From Gemmataceae bacterium (lineage in GTDB: Bacteria; Planctomycetota; Planctomycetia; Gemmatales; Gemmataceae): 64,000 bases of DNA. Numbering within the stretch: the stretch's first letter is position 1; each line of letters starts with the position of its first letter. A program made the translations under genes and the position numbers. The notes below the pieces were generated by a model. The model did no database searches. It was not told the origin of the DNA and saw nothing but the letters and a program-made list of their open reading frames with translations. The DNA is taken from contig PLDW01000518.1 in the NCBI GenBank assembly GCA_003136315.1, positions 55,443-119,442 on the forward strand, in the 5' to 3' direction. Positions 35,397 through 44,618 of this stretch are shown here, piece by piece.

Positions 35397-36263
35397 ATGA
35401 TACGCTCAAGGTGTCCCCCCGTGCCCCCCTCAACGTATCTCGTCTTCGGCGACTTACACGGCCGCGTCCTGCCAGCGTTCAGGCTCGCGCAGGCGTGGTC
35501 GCGTGAGCACAATGTCGCCCTCGCCGGCCTGTTGCAGGTCGGCGATCTCGGCGAGTTTCCCGCGAGGCACCACTTTGATGAGGACAGGAGCCGCCACGCA
35601 CAGAAGGAATCACTTGAAGGCGGCATGCGGTTCGTGGCGCAGCCCAGTGAGGAAGCAGACGCGGTCTTCGCCGACGAATCCTGCCCCGAGGCACTGTGGT
35701 TCACTGCCGACAATCACGAAGATTACGACCTGTTGAAGGAGTTTGAGCGGGGGGGCGGCCGGGCGGCGAACAGCTTCGGAGTTGACGCTTACGACAAGCT
35801 GCGCTGCGTTCGAGACGGCCATGTCGCCGAACTGCCGGGTGGGCTCCGCGTCGGGGCGATCTGGGGTGTCGACCCGAGCACCCGCAGAAGGATCCCGCCA
35901 CGCGCCCGGATCAGCCATCGCAGCACGACTGTGCTGAGCAGCGCCAGCTTCGACGTGCTGCTCACGCACGATTCGCCGCGCGATGCCATCCTCGCTGACA
36001 GCGGCAGCGAGGAGATCGGGTCGGTCATCCGCAGCGCCCGGCCCGCGTTCGCCTTCTTCGGCCACTACCACAGTACCGGCCGCGAGGCTGACGGGGAGTT
36101 CGGTCCCACGCGAGCTTACCACCTCAGCCACCTGGAGCTTGACTCACGCGCTGAGGAGGGGTCGGTCGGCGTGATGAGTTGGGAGGGCGGGGCCGGCAGC
36201 TTTGCCTACCTCGACCCCGCCTGGCTGCGCACCGTCACGCGCCACAACTGGAAACATCGGTAA
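35397..36263 (+). CDS. metallophosphoesterase
   Basis: About 288 residues from the ATG at 35397; a GTG at 35421 just before STYLVFGDLHGR is also possible. Calcineurin-like motifs in order: FGDLHG, QVGDLGEF, TADNHED (GNHE position, with an altered first residue), LLTHDSPRD and FFGHYHSTG. It should hydrolyse phosphomonoesters or cyclic nucleotides with two metals. Near a CBASS locus a nucleotide-degrading role is conceivable, but that is speculation. Its 3' 280 bases recur at 39738-40017. Confidence 0.85.
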   Translation: MIRSRCPPVPPSTYLVFGDLHGRVLPAFRLAQAWSREHNVALAGLLQVGDLGEFPARHHFDEDRSRHAQKESLEGGMRFVAQPSEEADAVFADESCPEALWFTADNHEDYDLLKEFERGGGRAANSFGVDAYDKLRCVRDGHVAELPGGLRVGAIWGVDPSTRRRIPPRARISHRSTTVLSSASFDVLLTHDSPRDAILADSGSEEIGSVIRSARPAFAFFGHYHSTGREADGEFGPTRAYHLSHLELDSRAEEGSVGVMSWEGGAGSFAYLDPAWLRTVTRHNWKHR

Positions 36264-36625
36264 GCGACGAAACCACCGCGCCCCTCACGTACCACTGATC
36301 GTTCGCGAGCTGGACGAATGTCAGCGGATCGCGCATGACAAGGAACTTCACCAGGTAACCTCGGCTCCCCTTCCTGCATCGCTTCATCAAGTGGTGTGGA
36401 CACCCCCCAAGACTCACTCGACATCAACTCGACAACTCGACATGACTCGACATCGAGGCGGCCGATTTCCCTTGCCTCCCGGTTCTGGCACTGTTACCAG
36501 GGAAGATCCCCTCCGGGCCACCCGGGAGGCGGGAGTTCCTCCGCCACCGATAGTGGTACGCCTCGCCCAACGCGATCAATGCACTGCCGAGGCCGATGTC
36601 ACCAAGGCTGGACAGGCGGGAGATG
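36264..36625. other. spacer with short direct repeats
   Basis: About 360 bases without a gene. Near 36413-36455 an ACTCGACA motif recurs four to five times at irregular short spacing, which may be a regulatory or recombination site. Nothing else is recognised. Confidence 0.4.
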
Positions 36626-36675
36626 ATGGTACATAATACCTCCAGAATAATAAAAGTGGTGGTAAATCGTACCAT
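36626..36675. promoter_or_regulatory. inverted-repeat operator upstream of abiEi
   Basis: ATGGTAC at 36626-36632 is mirrored by GTACCAT at 36669-36675, which overlaps the start codon. A nested TACCTCC/GGTGGTA pair lies between them. AbiEi antitoxins repress their own promoter through inverted repeats, so this is a good operator candidate. Confidence 0.55.
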
Positions 36676-37297
36676 GCCGAACAGTGCCTCCAGTACCGAA
36701 GACGCCTACACCAGGGCTGAGCGCCTGTTCCGCGAGCGGGGCGGGATGCTCAGGATGGCCGAGGCCGTCGAGGCCGGTATCCACCGCCACACCCTGTACA
36801 CCCTCCGAGATCAGGGAGTCCTCGAACAACTCAGCCGCGGGCTCTACCGCCTGGCCGACGCCCCGACACTCGGTCACCCGGACCTCGTCGCCGTCGCCCG
36901 CCGGGCCCCGAAGGGCGTCATCTGCCTCGTCTCAGCGCTCGCCTTCCATGACCTCACAACCCAGGTTCCGCACGAGGTCTACCTGGCGGTGCCCCGGGGC
37001 TCCGAGCCGCCCCGGATCGACTACCCGCCTGTCCGCGTGTTCCGAGTCGGCGAGCGAGCGTTCACGGAAGGGATCGAGACGCATGATCTTGACGGCGTCC
37101 CCGTGCGGATCTACTCCCGGGAAAAGACGCTCGCCGATGGATTCAAGTATCGCTCGGCGATCGGGCTCGACACTGCAGTCGAAGCCGTCCGTCGGTATCG
37201 AGACCAAGGCCGCATCGATGTCGAGGCCCTCCTCCGGGCCGCCCGGGCGTGCCACGTGGAGAACGTCATGCGGCCTTACCTGGAAGCCGTCCTGTGA
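36674..37297 (+). CDS. AbiEi-type antitoxin/regulator (locus 1)
   Basis: 207 residues. The winged-helix N-terminus shows AGIHRHTLYTLRDQGVLEQL and SRGLYRLAD. The AbiEi C-terminal part follows (CLVSALAFHDLTTQVPHEVY, REKTLADGFKYR). It should repress the operon and neutralise the AbiEii nucleotidyltransferase. Its TGA overlaps the toxin GTG (GTGA). Confidence 0.9.
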   Translation: MPNSASSTEDAYTRAERLFRERGGMLRMAEAVEAGIHRHTLYTLRDQGVLEQLSRGLYRLADAPTLGHPDLVAVARRAPKGVICLVSALAFHDLTTQVPHEVYLAVPRGSEPPRIDYPPVRVFRVGERAFTEGIETHDLDGVPVRIYSREKTLADGFKYRSAIGLDTAVEAVRRYRDQGRIDVEALLRAARACHVENVMRPYLEAVL

Positions 37298-38205
37298 CCA
37301 AGCCGGTAAAAGACATCGCGGCCTCCGTCCGCCACCGTCTCCAGAATGCGGCCAAGGCGTCAGGTCGCCCGTTTCAGGAGGTGCTGGAATACTTCGCTAT
37401 GGAGCGGTTCCTCTACCGCCTCGCCCAGTCCCCGCACGCCGGCCGGTTCGTGCTCAAGGGAGCGCTCCTGTTCCGGGCGTGGGGCGGCCCGGCCTCTCGG
37501 CCCACCCGAGACATCGACCTGCTCGCACGGATGGAGAACACGGTCGAAGCGGTTGTCCGCGTGTTCCGTGAGGTATGTGGGATCGGGGTGGAATCGGACG
37601 GCATGGTGTTCGACTCGGAGTCAGTGGTCGGGACTGTCATCAAGGAAGACGCCGAATACTCGGGAGTCCGAGTGACCTTCCTGGGGAGGCTCCAGAACGC
37701 ACGGGTGGCGATGCAGGCCGACATCGGGTTCGCGGACGTGGTGACGCCGGGGCCGGTGCCGATGGTCTACCCAGTCATCCTCGAACTCCCTGCCCCACAC
37801 CTCGACGGCTACACCCGGGAGACGGTGGTCGCCGAGAAGTTCGAGGCGATGATGAAACTCGGAGCGCTGAACAGCCGGATGAAGGACTTCTATGACCTAT
37901 GGGTTCTGGCCCGACGATTCGACTTCGATGGGGCGACGCTCGCTTTGGCCGTGGCCCGGACGTTCGCGAACCGGAAGACGGCCGTTCTCCCAGGCACGTT
38001 GGCCCTGACTCCGGGGTTCGCTCTGGTCGCTGGGAAGGAGGCCCAGTGGAAAGGGTTCCTCCGGAAGACGAAGATCACCGACGCGCCGGGGGAACTCGCG
38101 GCGGTGACCGCGAAACTCGGGGAGTTCCTTCGACCGGTTGCCACGGCGGTCGCTGCCGGGGCTGACTTTCGCCACGCCTGGCGAGCACCCGGTCCGTGGG
38201 GATGA
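37294..38205 (+). CDS. AbiEii-type nucleotidyltransferase toxin (locus 1)
   Basis: 303 residues from the GTG at 37294. The nucleotidyltransferase motifs of AbiEii are present: FVLKGALLFRAW, PTRDIDLLAR (DxD), a later acidic strand in ADIGFADVV, and ETVVAEKFEAMMKLG with the catalytic Lys region, then MKDFYDLWVLAR. Family members act as abortive-infection toxins, reported to transfer nucleotides to target molecules. The copy is intact. Confidence 0.92.
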   Translation: MTKPVKDIAASVRHRLQNAAKASGRPFQEVLEYFAMERFLYRLAQSPHAGRFVLKGALLFRAWGGPASRPTRDIDLLARMENTVEAVVRVFREVCGIGVESDGMVFDSESVVGTVIKEDAEYSGVRVTFLGRLQNARVAMQADIGFADVVTPGPVPMVYPVILELPAPHLDGYTRETVVAEKFEAMMKLGALNSRMKDFYDLWVLARRFDFDGATLALAVARTFANRKTAVLPGTLALTPGFALVAGKEAQWKGFLRKTKITDAPGELAAVTAKLGEFLRPVATAVAAGADFRHAWRAPGPWG

Positions 38206-38322
38206 GCGGGACGGGACATCGATCAACTGCGATCTATGCCAGAGAAAAAGTCGGCCGATCCCGGAAAGAACGCCCTATGGAAGGCGGTCGTGCGGAAAGC
38301 GAAGCTCACGAACGTGCCGGTG

Positions 38323-39210
38323 TCATGCGGCGACCACGACGTCAGCGAACATCCCGGCATCCCTCCGAAGCCTCTCCTCGGCAATCGCAACGTACTCGGG
38401 GTTGAGTTCGATTCCGACGCAGTGCCGACCAAGACGGTCAGCGACCAGACCGGTCGTGCCCGCCCCGAAGAATGGGTCAAGCACCGTGCCCCCGGCCGGA
38501 CACCCAGCGAGAATGCATGGCTCGATCAGCTTGGGCGGGAAGGTTGCGAAGTGAGCTTGGCTGAATGGCTGGGTGGGCATCGTCCACACCGTCCGCTTGT
38601 TCCGACCCAAAAGAGTGTGGGTCCGATTGGTCGTGGGAAGTGAGACGATCGATCTCTGCACCCTCGGTTCGCGAATGGCGTTGCTATCGTAGAAATACCG
38701 CTCGAATTTACTGAGCAGGAACAGGTATTCGTGGGCCTTTGTCGGGCGATCGCAGACCGATTCTGGCATCGGATTGGTCTTGTGCCAGATGATGTCGCTG
38801 CGGAGGAACCACCCATCCTCTTGGAGGGCGAACGCGACCCGCCACGGAACCCCGATCAAGTCCTTGGTCTTCACCCCCGTCTGCTTCTTCGCATGAGCCG
38901 GCATGTGGTCGTTTCGAGACTGCTTCGGCCACCGCTTCTCGTCACGCGTGCCGCAGCCACCGTTGGCGTAACTATCCCCGAGGTTGAGCCAGAGCGTGCC
39001 GTCATCCCTGAGCACTCGCTTCACCTCGCGGAACACGGCGACCAGGTTCCTCACGAACTCGTCCGGCGTCGGCTCCAGACCGAGTTGTGCGGCATGCCCG
39101 TAATCACGGAGGCCCCAGTACGGCGGAGAGGTGACGCAGGTATGGACTGACTCGTCAGCGAGGGCCGCGAGGTGTGACTGGCAGCATCCTGTAAGAATTT
39201 GAATTGCCAT
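38323..39210 (-). CDS. DNA methyltransferase, beta class (N4-C or N6-A)
   Basis: About 295 residues from the ATG at 39210; an earlier start is possible but that part is not protein-like. Motif order is catalytic first (TSPPYWGLRDYG) and SAM-binding last (LDPFFGAGTTGLVADRLGRH), the beta arrangement shared by N4-cytosine and N6-adenine enzymes. SPPY occurs in both. No restriction nuclease gene is next to it, so it is an orphan enzyme or the remains of a restriction system. It converges on the AbiEii gene. Confidence 0.88.
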   Translation of the reverse strand: MAIQILTGCCQSHLAALADESVHTCVTSPPYWGLRDYGHAAQLGLEPTPDEFVRNLVAVFREVKRVLRDDGTLWLNLGDSYANGGCGTRDEKRWPKQSRNDHMPAHAKKQTGVKTKDLIGVPWRVAFALQEDGWFLRSDIIWHKTNPMPESVCDRPTKAHEYLFLLSKFERYFYDSNAIREPRVQRSIVSLPTTNRTHTLLGRNKRTVWTMPTQPFSQAHFATFPPKLIEPCILAGCPAGGTVLDPFFGAGTTGLVADRLGRHCVGIELNPEYVAIAEERLRRDAGMFADVVVAA

Positions 39211-39737
39211 CAGAAGCTTTTGCGCTACTGTCGCAGGAGATGATCGCTCGCCTGACACGTTTCGGGTCTGGGGAACACCAGCAGTGTTGATCGCACGGAG
39301 GCGGCCCACCCGGTTACCCCACATCGGCTCTGATATTTCAAGCATTATGCCAGATGTTTGGTGTGAGTGCCAGGTGGTGTGTGTTTCGGTGTTTCGTTGC
39401 TCGCTGGCACTCTGGCGATGGTCATCGACCATGCATACTGCGCCGGCCTGATTGTTGTCATTCCTTGCAACACGCTCAGACTTGATTCAGCAACTCAACT
39501 CTCCCTCTGCAAGCAACGCCTCGTGATGAGCCGGAACACCTGCCCTGAATCCTCTAGCGTTCCGGAGGAAGTTTGCAGCGGTCGGAGCCTGGCGGACATC
39601 ACATTTTTCTTGATAATGGCTATTTTCTTGCGTCGGCCGAGTTCCGGGAATTCCTCCGCAACTTAGGCCGAGACGACTCAGAACCGGATCGCCCTCAGCG
39701 GCACGAGTTCCATCGAGACAATGCAATCATGACCCGC
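39211..39737. other. non-coding stretch
   Basis: About 530 bases upstream of the methyltransferase, probably holding its promoter. No other gene is supported. A T-rich segment near 39603-39620 is all that stands out. Confidence 0.35.
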
Positions 39738-40017
39738 GATGCCTTCCTCGCCGACAGCGGCAGCGAGGAAATCAGGTCGGTCATCCGCAGCGCCCGGCCG
39801 GCGTTCGCCTTCTTTGGCCACTACCACAGCACCGGCCGCCAGGCTGACGGGGACTTCGGTCCTACGCGCGTCTACCACCTCAGCCATCTGGAACTTGACT
39901 TGCGCTGAAGAGGGGTCGGTCGGTGTGCTGACCTGAGAGGGTGGAGCCGGCAACTTCGTCTACCTTGACCCCGCCTGGCTGCGCACCGTCACGCGCCACA
40001 ACTGGAAACATCGGTAA
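39738..40017 (+). pseudogene. metallophosphoesterase 3' end, decayed duplicate
   Basis: It matches 35982-36263 at roughly 85-90 percent of positions by eye, down to the shared end near CACAACTGGAAACATCGGTA. The frame encodes LADSGSEEIRSVIRSARP and FFGHYHSTGRQ, then breaks because bases are missing near 39903. It is a direct repeat 3.75 kb from the intact gene; the AbiE locus 1 and the methyltransferase lie between the copies. Confidence 0.85.
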
Positions 40018-40384
40018 GGCTGCGGAACCGCCATGCCCACCACTCTCACGCAGGACCGATGGTGGACGAAGTGATGGGTTGTGCGCTGAACGCACCAGCG
40101 ACAAGCTTGTCGAGGTCCACGAGACGCCCATCACCGAGGCCATTCCTCGATTCGGTGTGGACCCTTTTCGTGGCCGACTTCCTCTCCCTCCGATCACGAT
40201 TCATGCCCACCTGAGAACCTCTACGGATCGTCACTGGAGATAGATGTTCGTCTCTCACCGATCATGGTATAGCTCCCGGATACAGGCTTTCATTCGGTAG
40301 ATGTGCTCATCTCCCGGTCCCACCCACCGCGTGCTCGCGGCGACTCGGACCCGGTGGTGCATCCCAGGTTCATTGGAGGTTCTC

Positions 40385-40750
40385 ATGGATGCGGGCGACG
40401 ACCCGCCACTTCCGACGGTTGCGCTGGCCGACATCGTGCGGCTTCGCGTGCCGTATCAGCCTGTCCGCGGACAGGATCGCCAATGTGGGCCGTTCGGGTT
40501 CGGGATCGTGGCCGAACTCCTGAACGTCCTTCCAGACGGCCAGGTGAGGAACGTCAGCCTCTACCTGTACGACCCCGCCCGGCGGGAAGTATTTATGGGA
40601 CCGAACGGCATCCCAGAATTTGTGGACTGCCACGGTTCCGAGTTCGAGTTGTACAAGCGGGCCGAGGACATGGGATACACCCCACTCGTCCCCCCACCCT
40701 TCTTCACCGATCCAGCAAATGACGAAAGGCAGGTGTCCGATGACTCGTGA
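40385..40750 (+). CDS. hypothetical protein
   Basis: 121 residues with an excellent GGAGG site before the ATG. The sequence (VALADIVRLRVPYQPVR, CGPFGFGIVAELLN, then SLYLYDPARREVFMG) looks like a small beta-rich soluble protein. No family is recognised and no membrane segment or metal motif is seen. It stands alone between the metallophosphoesterase remnant and the second AbiE locus. Confidence 0.65.
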   Translation: MDAGDDPPLPTVALADIVRLRVPYQPVRGQDRQCGPFGFGIVAELLNVLPDGQVRNVSLYLYDPARREVFMGPNGIPEFVDCHGSEFELYKRAEDMGYTPLVPPPFFTDPANDERQVSDDS

Positions 40751-40965
40751 CAGGAACAGCGACCGGCCGATCACGGCCGACCACCCGACATAAGGAACGG
40801 TTTTTCGAGGGGCGTGCGCGGTGCCACCCCGAGACCCGATTGCACCACCCGGGTCTCACCACTCAGGAGAACGCTAGTTTCGTGTGACACTCGGGAAGAG
40901 GAGGAATTTGTCCAGAGCCCCGCCCACGAGCACCCAGACTGAGATGCCGTGTCTGGCATTGGCCA

Positions 40966-41877
40966 TCAACTCCATCCCCTACCCGGATCCCATACCGCAT
41001 CGAATGTGTTGGTTCCACGCGCTGCATCAAGTGGTGGCAACACAAACCCTTCAAGCTCTATCACCACCTCGCTCAGTTCACCCACCCTCTGTCCCAACCC
41101 GCTTCGCCGCACGAAGGCTTTCCATTGCTTCTGCTTGGCGTCATCTGTTGCGAACGCTTTGGTGAGTGCGATGGGAGCCGTGGCGGGTATCACGGTTTCC
41201 CGCCTCCGGAACGTGGCGGTGATCGCATCACGCACCCGCGCGCCCTCGAACGGAAGCATTCCCGATAACACGAGCAGATCGTAGAAATCCTTCATCCGTG
41301 AGTTGGCCAGCCCGAGCTTCACCATCGCCTCGATTTTCTCCGCCACCACAGTTTCCTTCGGGTATGCTCGGAGCCTCGGCGGCTCCATGCCAAGGAGCGT
41401 CGGATACTCGACGGCTTCGGCTCCCGGTGTGATCGCATCTCCAAAGCCCACATCCACCTGGAGTGACACTCGCGCCGGCCCCAGCGTTGCTTGGAACGTA
41501 ACCCGCCTCCCGCCGTATTCGTCTTCCTCGCGGATCTGTTCGACCGACACCGAGTTGGGGTCGAAGACGAGCCCGTCGTCACCAGAGTCGCCATCGCAAA
41601 GGGCACGAAAGACCTCTGTCAGCCGTGCGTCACTATTCTCGCCAAATCCGAGGAAGTCCACATCCCGGGTCGGTCGGTGCATCTCCCCCGTCCAGAGAGC
41701 AAAGAGCATCGCTCCTTTCAACACGAAGTTGTCCACATGGTCGGAACCCGCGAGCCGGCAGAGCAGTCGCTCGACGGCGTATCGGGTGAGGAGAAGTTGG
41801 AAGTCCTCACCTGTCCTCTTGCTGATGTTCAGCAGTCGCTACTTGGACGAGGCAGCAGGATTTTTCTTCTTCGTCAT
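40966..41877 (-). pseudogene. AbiEii-type toxin (locus 2), amber codon near the start
   Basis: The expected ATG at 41877 overlaps the AbiEi stop as ATGA. The frame opens MTKKKNPAASSK and then meets TAG, after which the same frame continues with RLLNISKRTGEDFQ and the full AbiEii core: NFVLKGAMLFALW, PTRDVDFLG, VDVGFGDAI, ETVVAEKIEAMVKLG, MKDFYDLL. A GTG at 41736 could start a protein lacking the first helices. The toxin is probably silenced by the nonsense codon. Confidence 0.8.
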
Positions 41878-42482
41878 ACGAGTGACTCGATGTACGGCCG
41901 CATGACGTTTGCCATCCGGCACACCCGAGCGGCTGCCCACATCTCGCCCATTGTTGCCTTTCGCTTTCGCCAGCAGTCACGGAGCGCCTCGATCGCCACG
42001 TCGAGGCCGACCGTGTTCCGGAACTTGAAACAGTCTGCCACTGTCTTCGCCGGTGTGTAGACTCGCACGGTGACTTTCTCGATCAGGTGGGGTTCGAGAA
42101 AGTCCGTGAGTGACGGGCCAGAAAACCGCATGATTCGCAGTTTGGGTGATTCGAGTTTCGGAACCCAGGCTTTGTTTGGGAGGGCGAGCCACACCTCGTG
42201 CGGGGACTGCGTGGTGAGACCGTGGAACTGGAGGGCCGAGAGCAGGCACGCCACACCGGCAGGGACAGACCGGGTGGCCTCAGCGAGCGAATGGTGCTCG
42301 GTGACTTCCCGGTCGGGCCAGGCGTAGACCCCACGGGCCACACGCTCGATCACCCCTCGGCGGCGGAGCCGGTCCAGATAATCCGTTGGAATGTCGTGGC
42401 CTGCGAGGTCGCGAGGTCGGAGAATCCCCTTCTTCTTGACGAGTCGGATGGCTTCTTTCAGCTTGGTCGTGGGAACCGGCAC
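41874..42482 (-). CDS. AbiEi-type antitoxin/regulator (locus 2)
   Basis: 202 residues starting at GTG. Winged-helix domain: GILRPRDLAGHDIP, LRRRGVIERVARGVYAWPD. AbiEi C-terminal part: CLLSALQFHGLTTQSPHEVW, KTVADCFKFRNTVG. It is paralogous to the locus 1 antitoxin but not identical in sequence. It appears intact even though its toxin partner is broken, as expected when a toxin is lost and the antitoxin retained. Confidence 0.9.
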   Translation of the reverse strand: MPVPTTKLKEAIRLVKKKGILRPRDLAGHDIPTDYLDRLRRRGVIERVARGVYAWPDREVTEHHSLAEATRSVPAGVACLLSALQFHGLTTQSPHEVWLALPNKAWVPKLESPKLRIMRFSGPSLTDFLEPHLIEKVTVRVYTPAKTVADCFKFRNTVGLDVAIEALRDCWRKRKATMGEMWAAARVCRMANVMRPYIESLV

Positions 42483-42492
42483 GGCAATAAAA

Positions 42493-42520
42493 CCTCGGTA
42501 TTTAAGGATAGCTACCGAGG
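42493..42520. promoter_or_regulatory. inverted repeat upstream of the second abiEi
   Basis: CCTCGGTA at 42493-42500 and TACCGAGG at 42513-42520 form perfect 8 bp arms 12 bases apart, just upstream of the AbiEi start. The position matches the operator of AbiEi-type autorepression. The arm sequence differs from locus 1, so the two regulators probably do not cross-repress. Confidence 0.6.
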
Positions 42521-43278
42521 AATTGTTGCACGACTCCGCTCTTCTAGCAAGTGGAACCGTGGACCCCTGGATGCTTGGTGGTGCAAAATCCTACGAGAAA
42601 CTTGAAGGCTTCGGCTTCATATGCTCGGCCCGGAATGGGAATAGATCGCACCCGCGACGGCGAAGCCTGGCATCCGTGCCGAAGAGCGTCGCCATCCTGG
42701 CGACGGGATTTTCCGAGGCATGACTCCGGTGTTCGATGGCCGGGGATGGGCGTGGTGACGGGTGTTTCTCAGGGCACACGCCGTCAAGGCCCGAACCGTC
42801 TCGCCAAAATGCACGAAGAACCGTGAGGGCTAAACGTGGCTCCGGTAGCGCAGGCCTACCGGAGCCCGACACTGCATCCATCGACGCACCGTCGGCCCGG
42901 CTATCCCTTGGTTGGTTGCGTCCCCGCAGAGCCCACCTCCGTTTCACCGGGCCAAGCAACGATAGCTCGATCGTCCAAATCGGACAATTGACACCGAATG
43001 GGGGGAGGGGCGTTGCTCTGTAGACCAGGTTTGCTCGGTCCACGGCGGCGGTTCAAATCACCCCATTCGTCGCAGGCATCCAATGAACTGGCGCTTCGCG
43101 ATGACCTTCAGCCGAAACCACGTCGGTGTGTCGGACCGAAGCGGGAAAGCTAATCTTGGCACCCTGTCTCGGAACCCGGCATTGTTTCGTCGCGGTCAGA
43201 AGTTGTGGATAGCGGATCATTGCGGACCTGAGTAATTGTCACTCTGCGTCGCGTCGCGCATCAGGTAGCACCGACACC
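42521..43278. other. non-coding stretch with an 11 bp hairpin
   Basis: About 760 bases without a supported gene. GGCTCCGGTAG (42838-42848) pairs perfectly with CTACCGGAGCC (42856-42866), a strong hairpin without a T-run, possibly a transcription end or a recombination site. The rest shows nothing I can name. Confidence 0.5.
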
Positions 43279-43779
43279 TCACCCGTTGGAAGATCTGGCC
43301 CGGATCTTCGTGGACGGCCGCTGGCGCATGCCTTCCGCCTGAAGCAACTGCGCTTGCTGGACGCCCGAGAGAAGGTCAGCAGTGACCGACACCACCACTA
43401 CCTCAAAGTGGAACTCGCGAACGACCGCGGAGCACCACGATTTTCCACAGAGGAAAGACCGCGCCGGCTCGTCAACGACACAGATGATTTTGCGCCATGC
43501 CCCGCCGAGGGCGTGCTCGATCGCAAGGAGCTTCAGCATGTCCTTGGCAAGCTTCTTTTTCTGCCCGTCCTTCATGCTCCCGACGTGAGCGAAGAACTCA
43601 CACAAAACCTTTGCCTGCTGGTCCATACCGTCAATGCGGAATTGAGTGCCGTCCTCCAGCCGAATCTCCTCGGGCTCTAATCGCACCTGTAACTCGGTGC
43701 CGACCAGAGAGAGGCAAAATAGTTCGGCCGCTGACTGGACAGAGGAATCGGAAAGGTGCTTTGGCATTGTGTTCTTCAC
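43279..43779 (-). CDS. hypothetical protein of a two-gene unit
   Basis: 166 residues, probably from GTG at 43779 or ATG at 43767. The central part (EPEEIRLEDGTQFRIDGM, VLCEFFAHVGSMKDGQKKK) has an acidic-strand, E-then-K pattern that recalls PD-(D/E)XK nucleases. A later strand reads WRKIICVVDEPA. This nuclease reading is weak. The gene follows its neighbour by 5 bases, so they form a pair; function unknown. Confidence 0.65.
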   Translation of the reverse strand: MKNTMPKHLSDSSVQSAAELFCLSLVGTELQVRLEPEEIRLEDGTQFRIDGMDQQAKVLCEFFAHVGSMKDGQKKKLAKDMLKLLAIEHALGGAWRKIICVVDEPARSFLCGKSWCSAVVREFHFEVVVVSVTADLLSGVQQAQLLQAEGMRQRPSTKIRARSSNG

Positions 43780-43784
43780 GGTTG

Positions 43785-44417
43785 TTACTCGACCCAGACG
43801 GGGAGGGCGTCCGCGTTCGCAAGCACGATGCGCGCCACCTCGCCGCCGCAGACGTCAAAGTAATTCGCCCCTTCCCGGCCGCAGAACTGGTTGTGGCTCG
43901 CAAGGAAGTTGCCGGCGGAGATGCTGATGTGCAGCAGGGGGAAGACATTTACGGCCAGGACGTCAAAGAGCGGCAATCGCTCCCTAAAGGCCTGCCCAAG
44001 CGTCCTGGCCCCCCAGTAATCGTAGCGCCGCATGGGTTCCTGCCCGAGGGCTCGGCGGGCAAACTCGTAAGCGAACGCCCCGAAGGAGAACAGGAACACC
44101 GGCTTGTGCTGCCCCAAGAGGTGAGACAAAGCGGTCACCTCGGCGTTGACCTCGATCGGCCAATCGACGTCCCGGTCTCGGGGCTTATCCTTTGCCTTTT
44201 CGATGGCGTTGCGGATGTGGAGGGCTGACGTGTCGATCCGGCCACGCCGGGCGCGGAACACCTTATCCTGCACCACGTCGGCCACGGAAGTCCAGATGTT
44301 GTGCCGCGCAGAGTGGCGGGGGTCGAGAGGCGTCTCCAGGCGGTCTTCCCACTCCTCGGGGTTCGAGTCACCGAGGAGCCAGATGGGGAAGTTCCTCGTG
44401 CCGACTTCACGTTGCAT
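43785..44417 (-). CDS. hypothetical protein, possible UDG-like fold
   Basis: About 210 residues from the ATG at 44417, which has a GGAGGTG site. The start FPIWLLGDSNPEEWED and a later segment LLHISISAGNFLASHN loosely resemble the two active-site motifs of uracil-DNA-glycosylase-like proteins (G-D-x-P and H-x-S). This is pattern-level only. It is followed 5 bases later by the other unknown gene. A two-gene defence or repair unit is possible. Confidence 0.6.
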   Translation of the reverse strand: MQREVGTRNFPIWLLGDSNPEEWEDRLETPLDPRHSARHNIWTSVADVVQDKVFRARRGRIDTSALHIRNAIEKAKDKPRDRDVDWPIEVNAEVTALSHLLGQHKPVFLFSFGAFAYEFARRALGQEPMRRYDYWGARTLGQAFRERLPLFDVLAVNVFPLLHISISAGNFLASHNQFCGREGANYFDVCGGEVARIVLANADALPVWVE

Positions 44418-44618
44418 CGTGTTCACCTCCACCCCATTCTAGCTGGCGGGACACAGGCGGACATCGCGGTGTCCCCCCGGTTGTCTCCGAGAAGGGGTTG
44501 CGCGCTTCGGTCACATCGACCGACGCGTCGAGCGGCACTCGGAACTGAACTCACAGAGGTCGTGTAGCCAGGTCACAGTGGGACAGATGCAGACCGGTTG
44601 ATTTCGGTCGGCTTCCCT

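Noticed and set aside
38236-38643. 135-residue plus-strand frame after AbiEii
   Set aside because: Antisense to the 3' half of the methyltransferase, which has clear motifs.
42990-43078. tRNA-like 3' end (GGTTCAAATC within GAATGGGG/CCCCATTC arms)
   Set aside because: The T-arm does not pair properly, no anticodon stem forms, and the acceptor arms are displaced.
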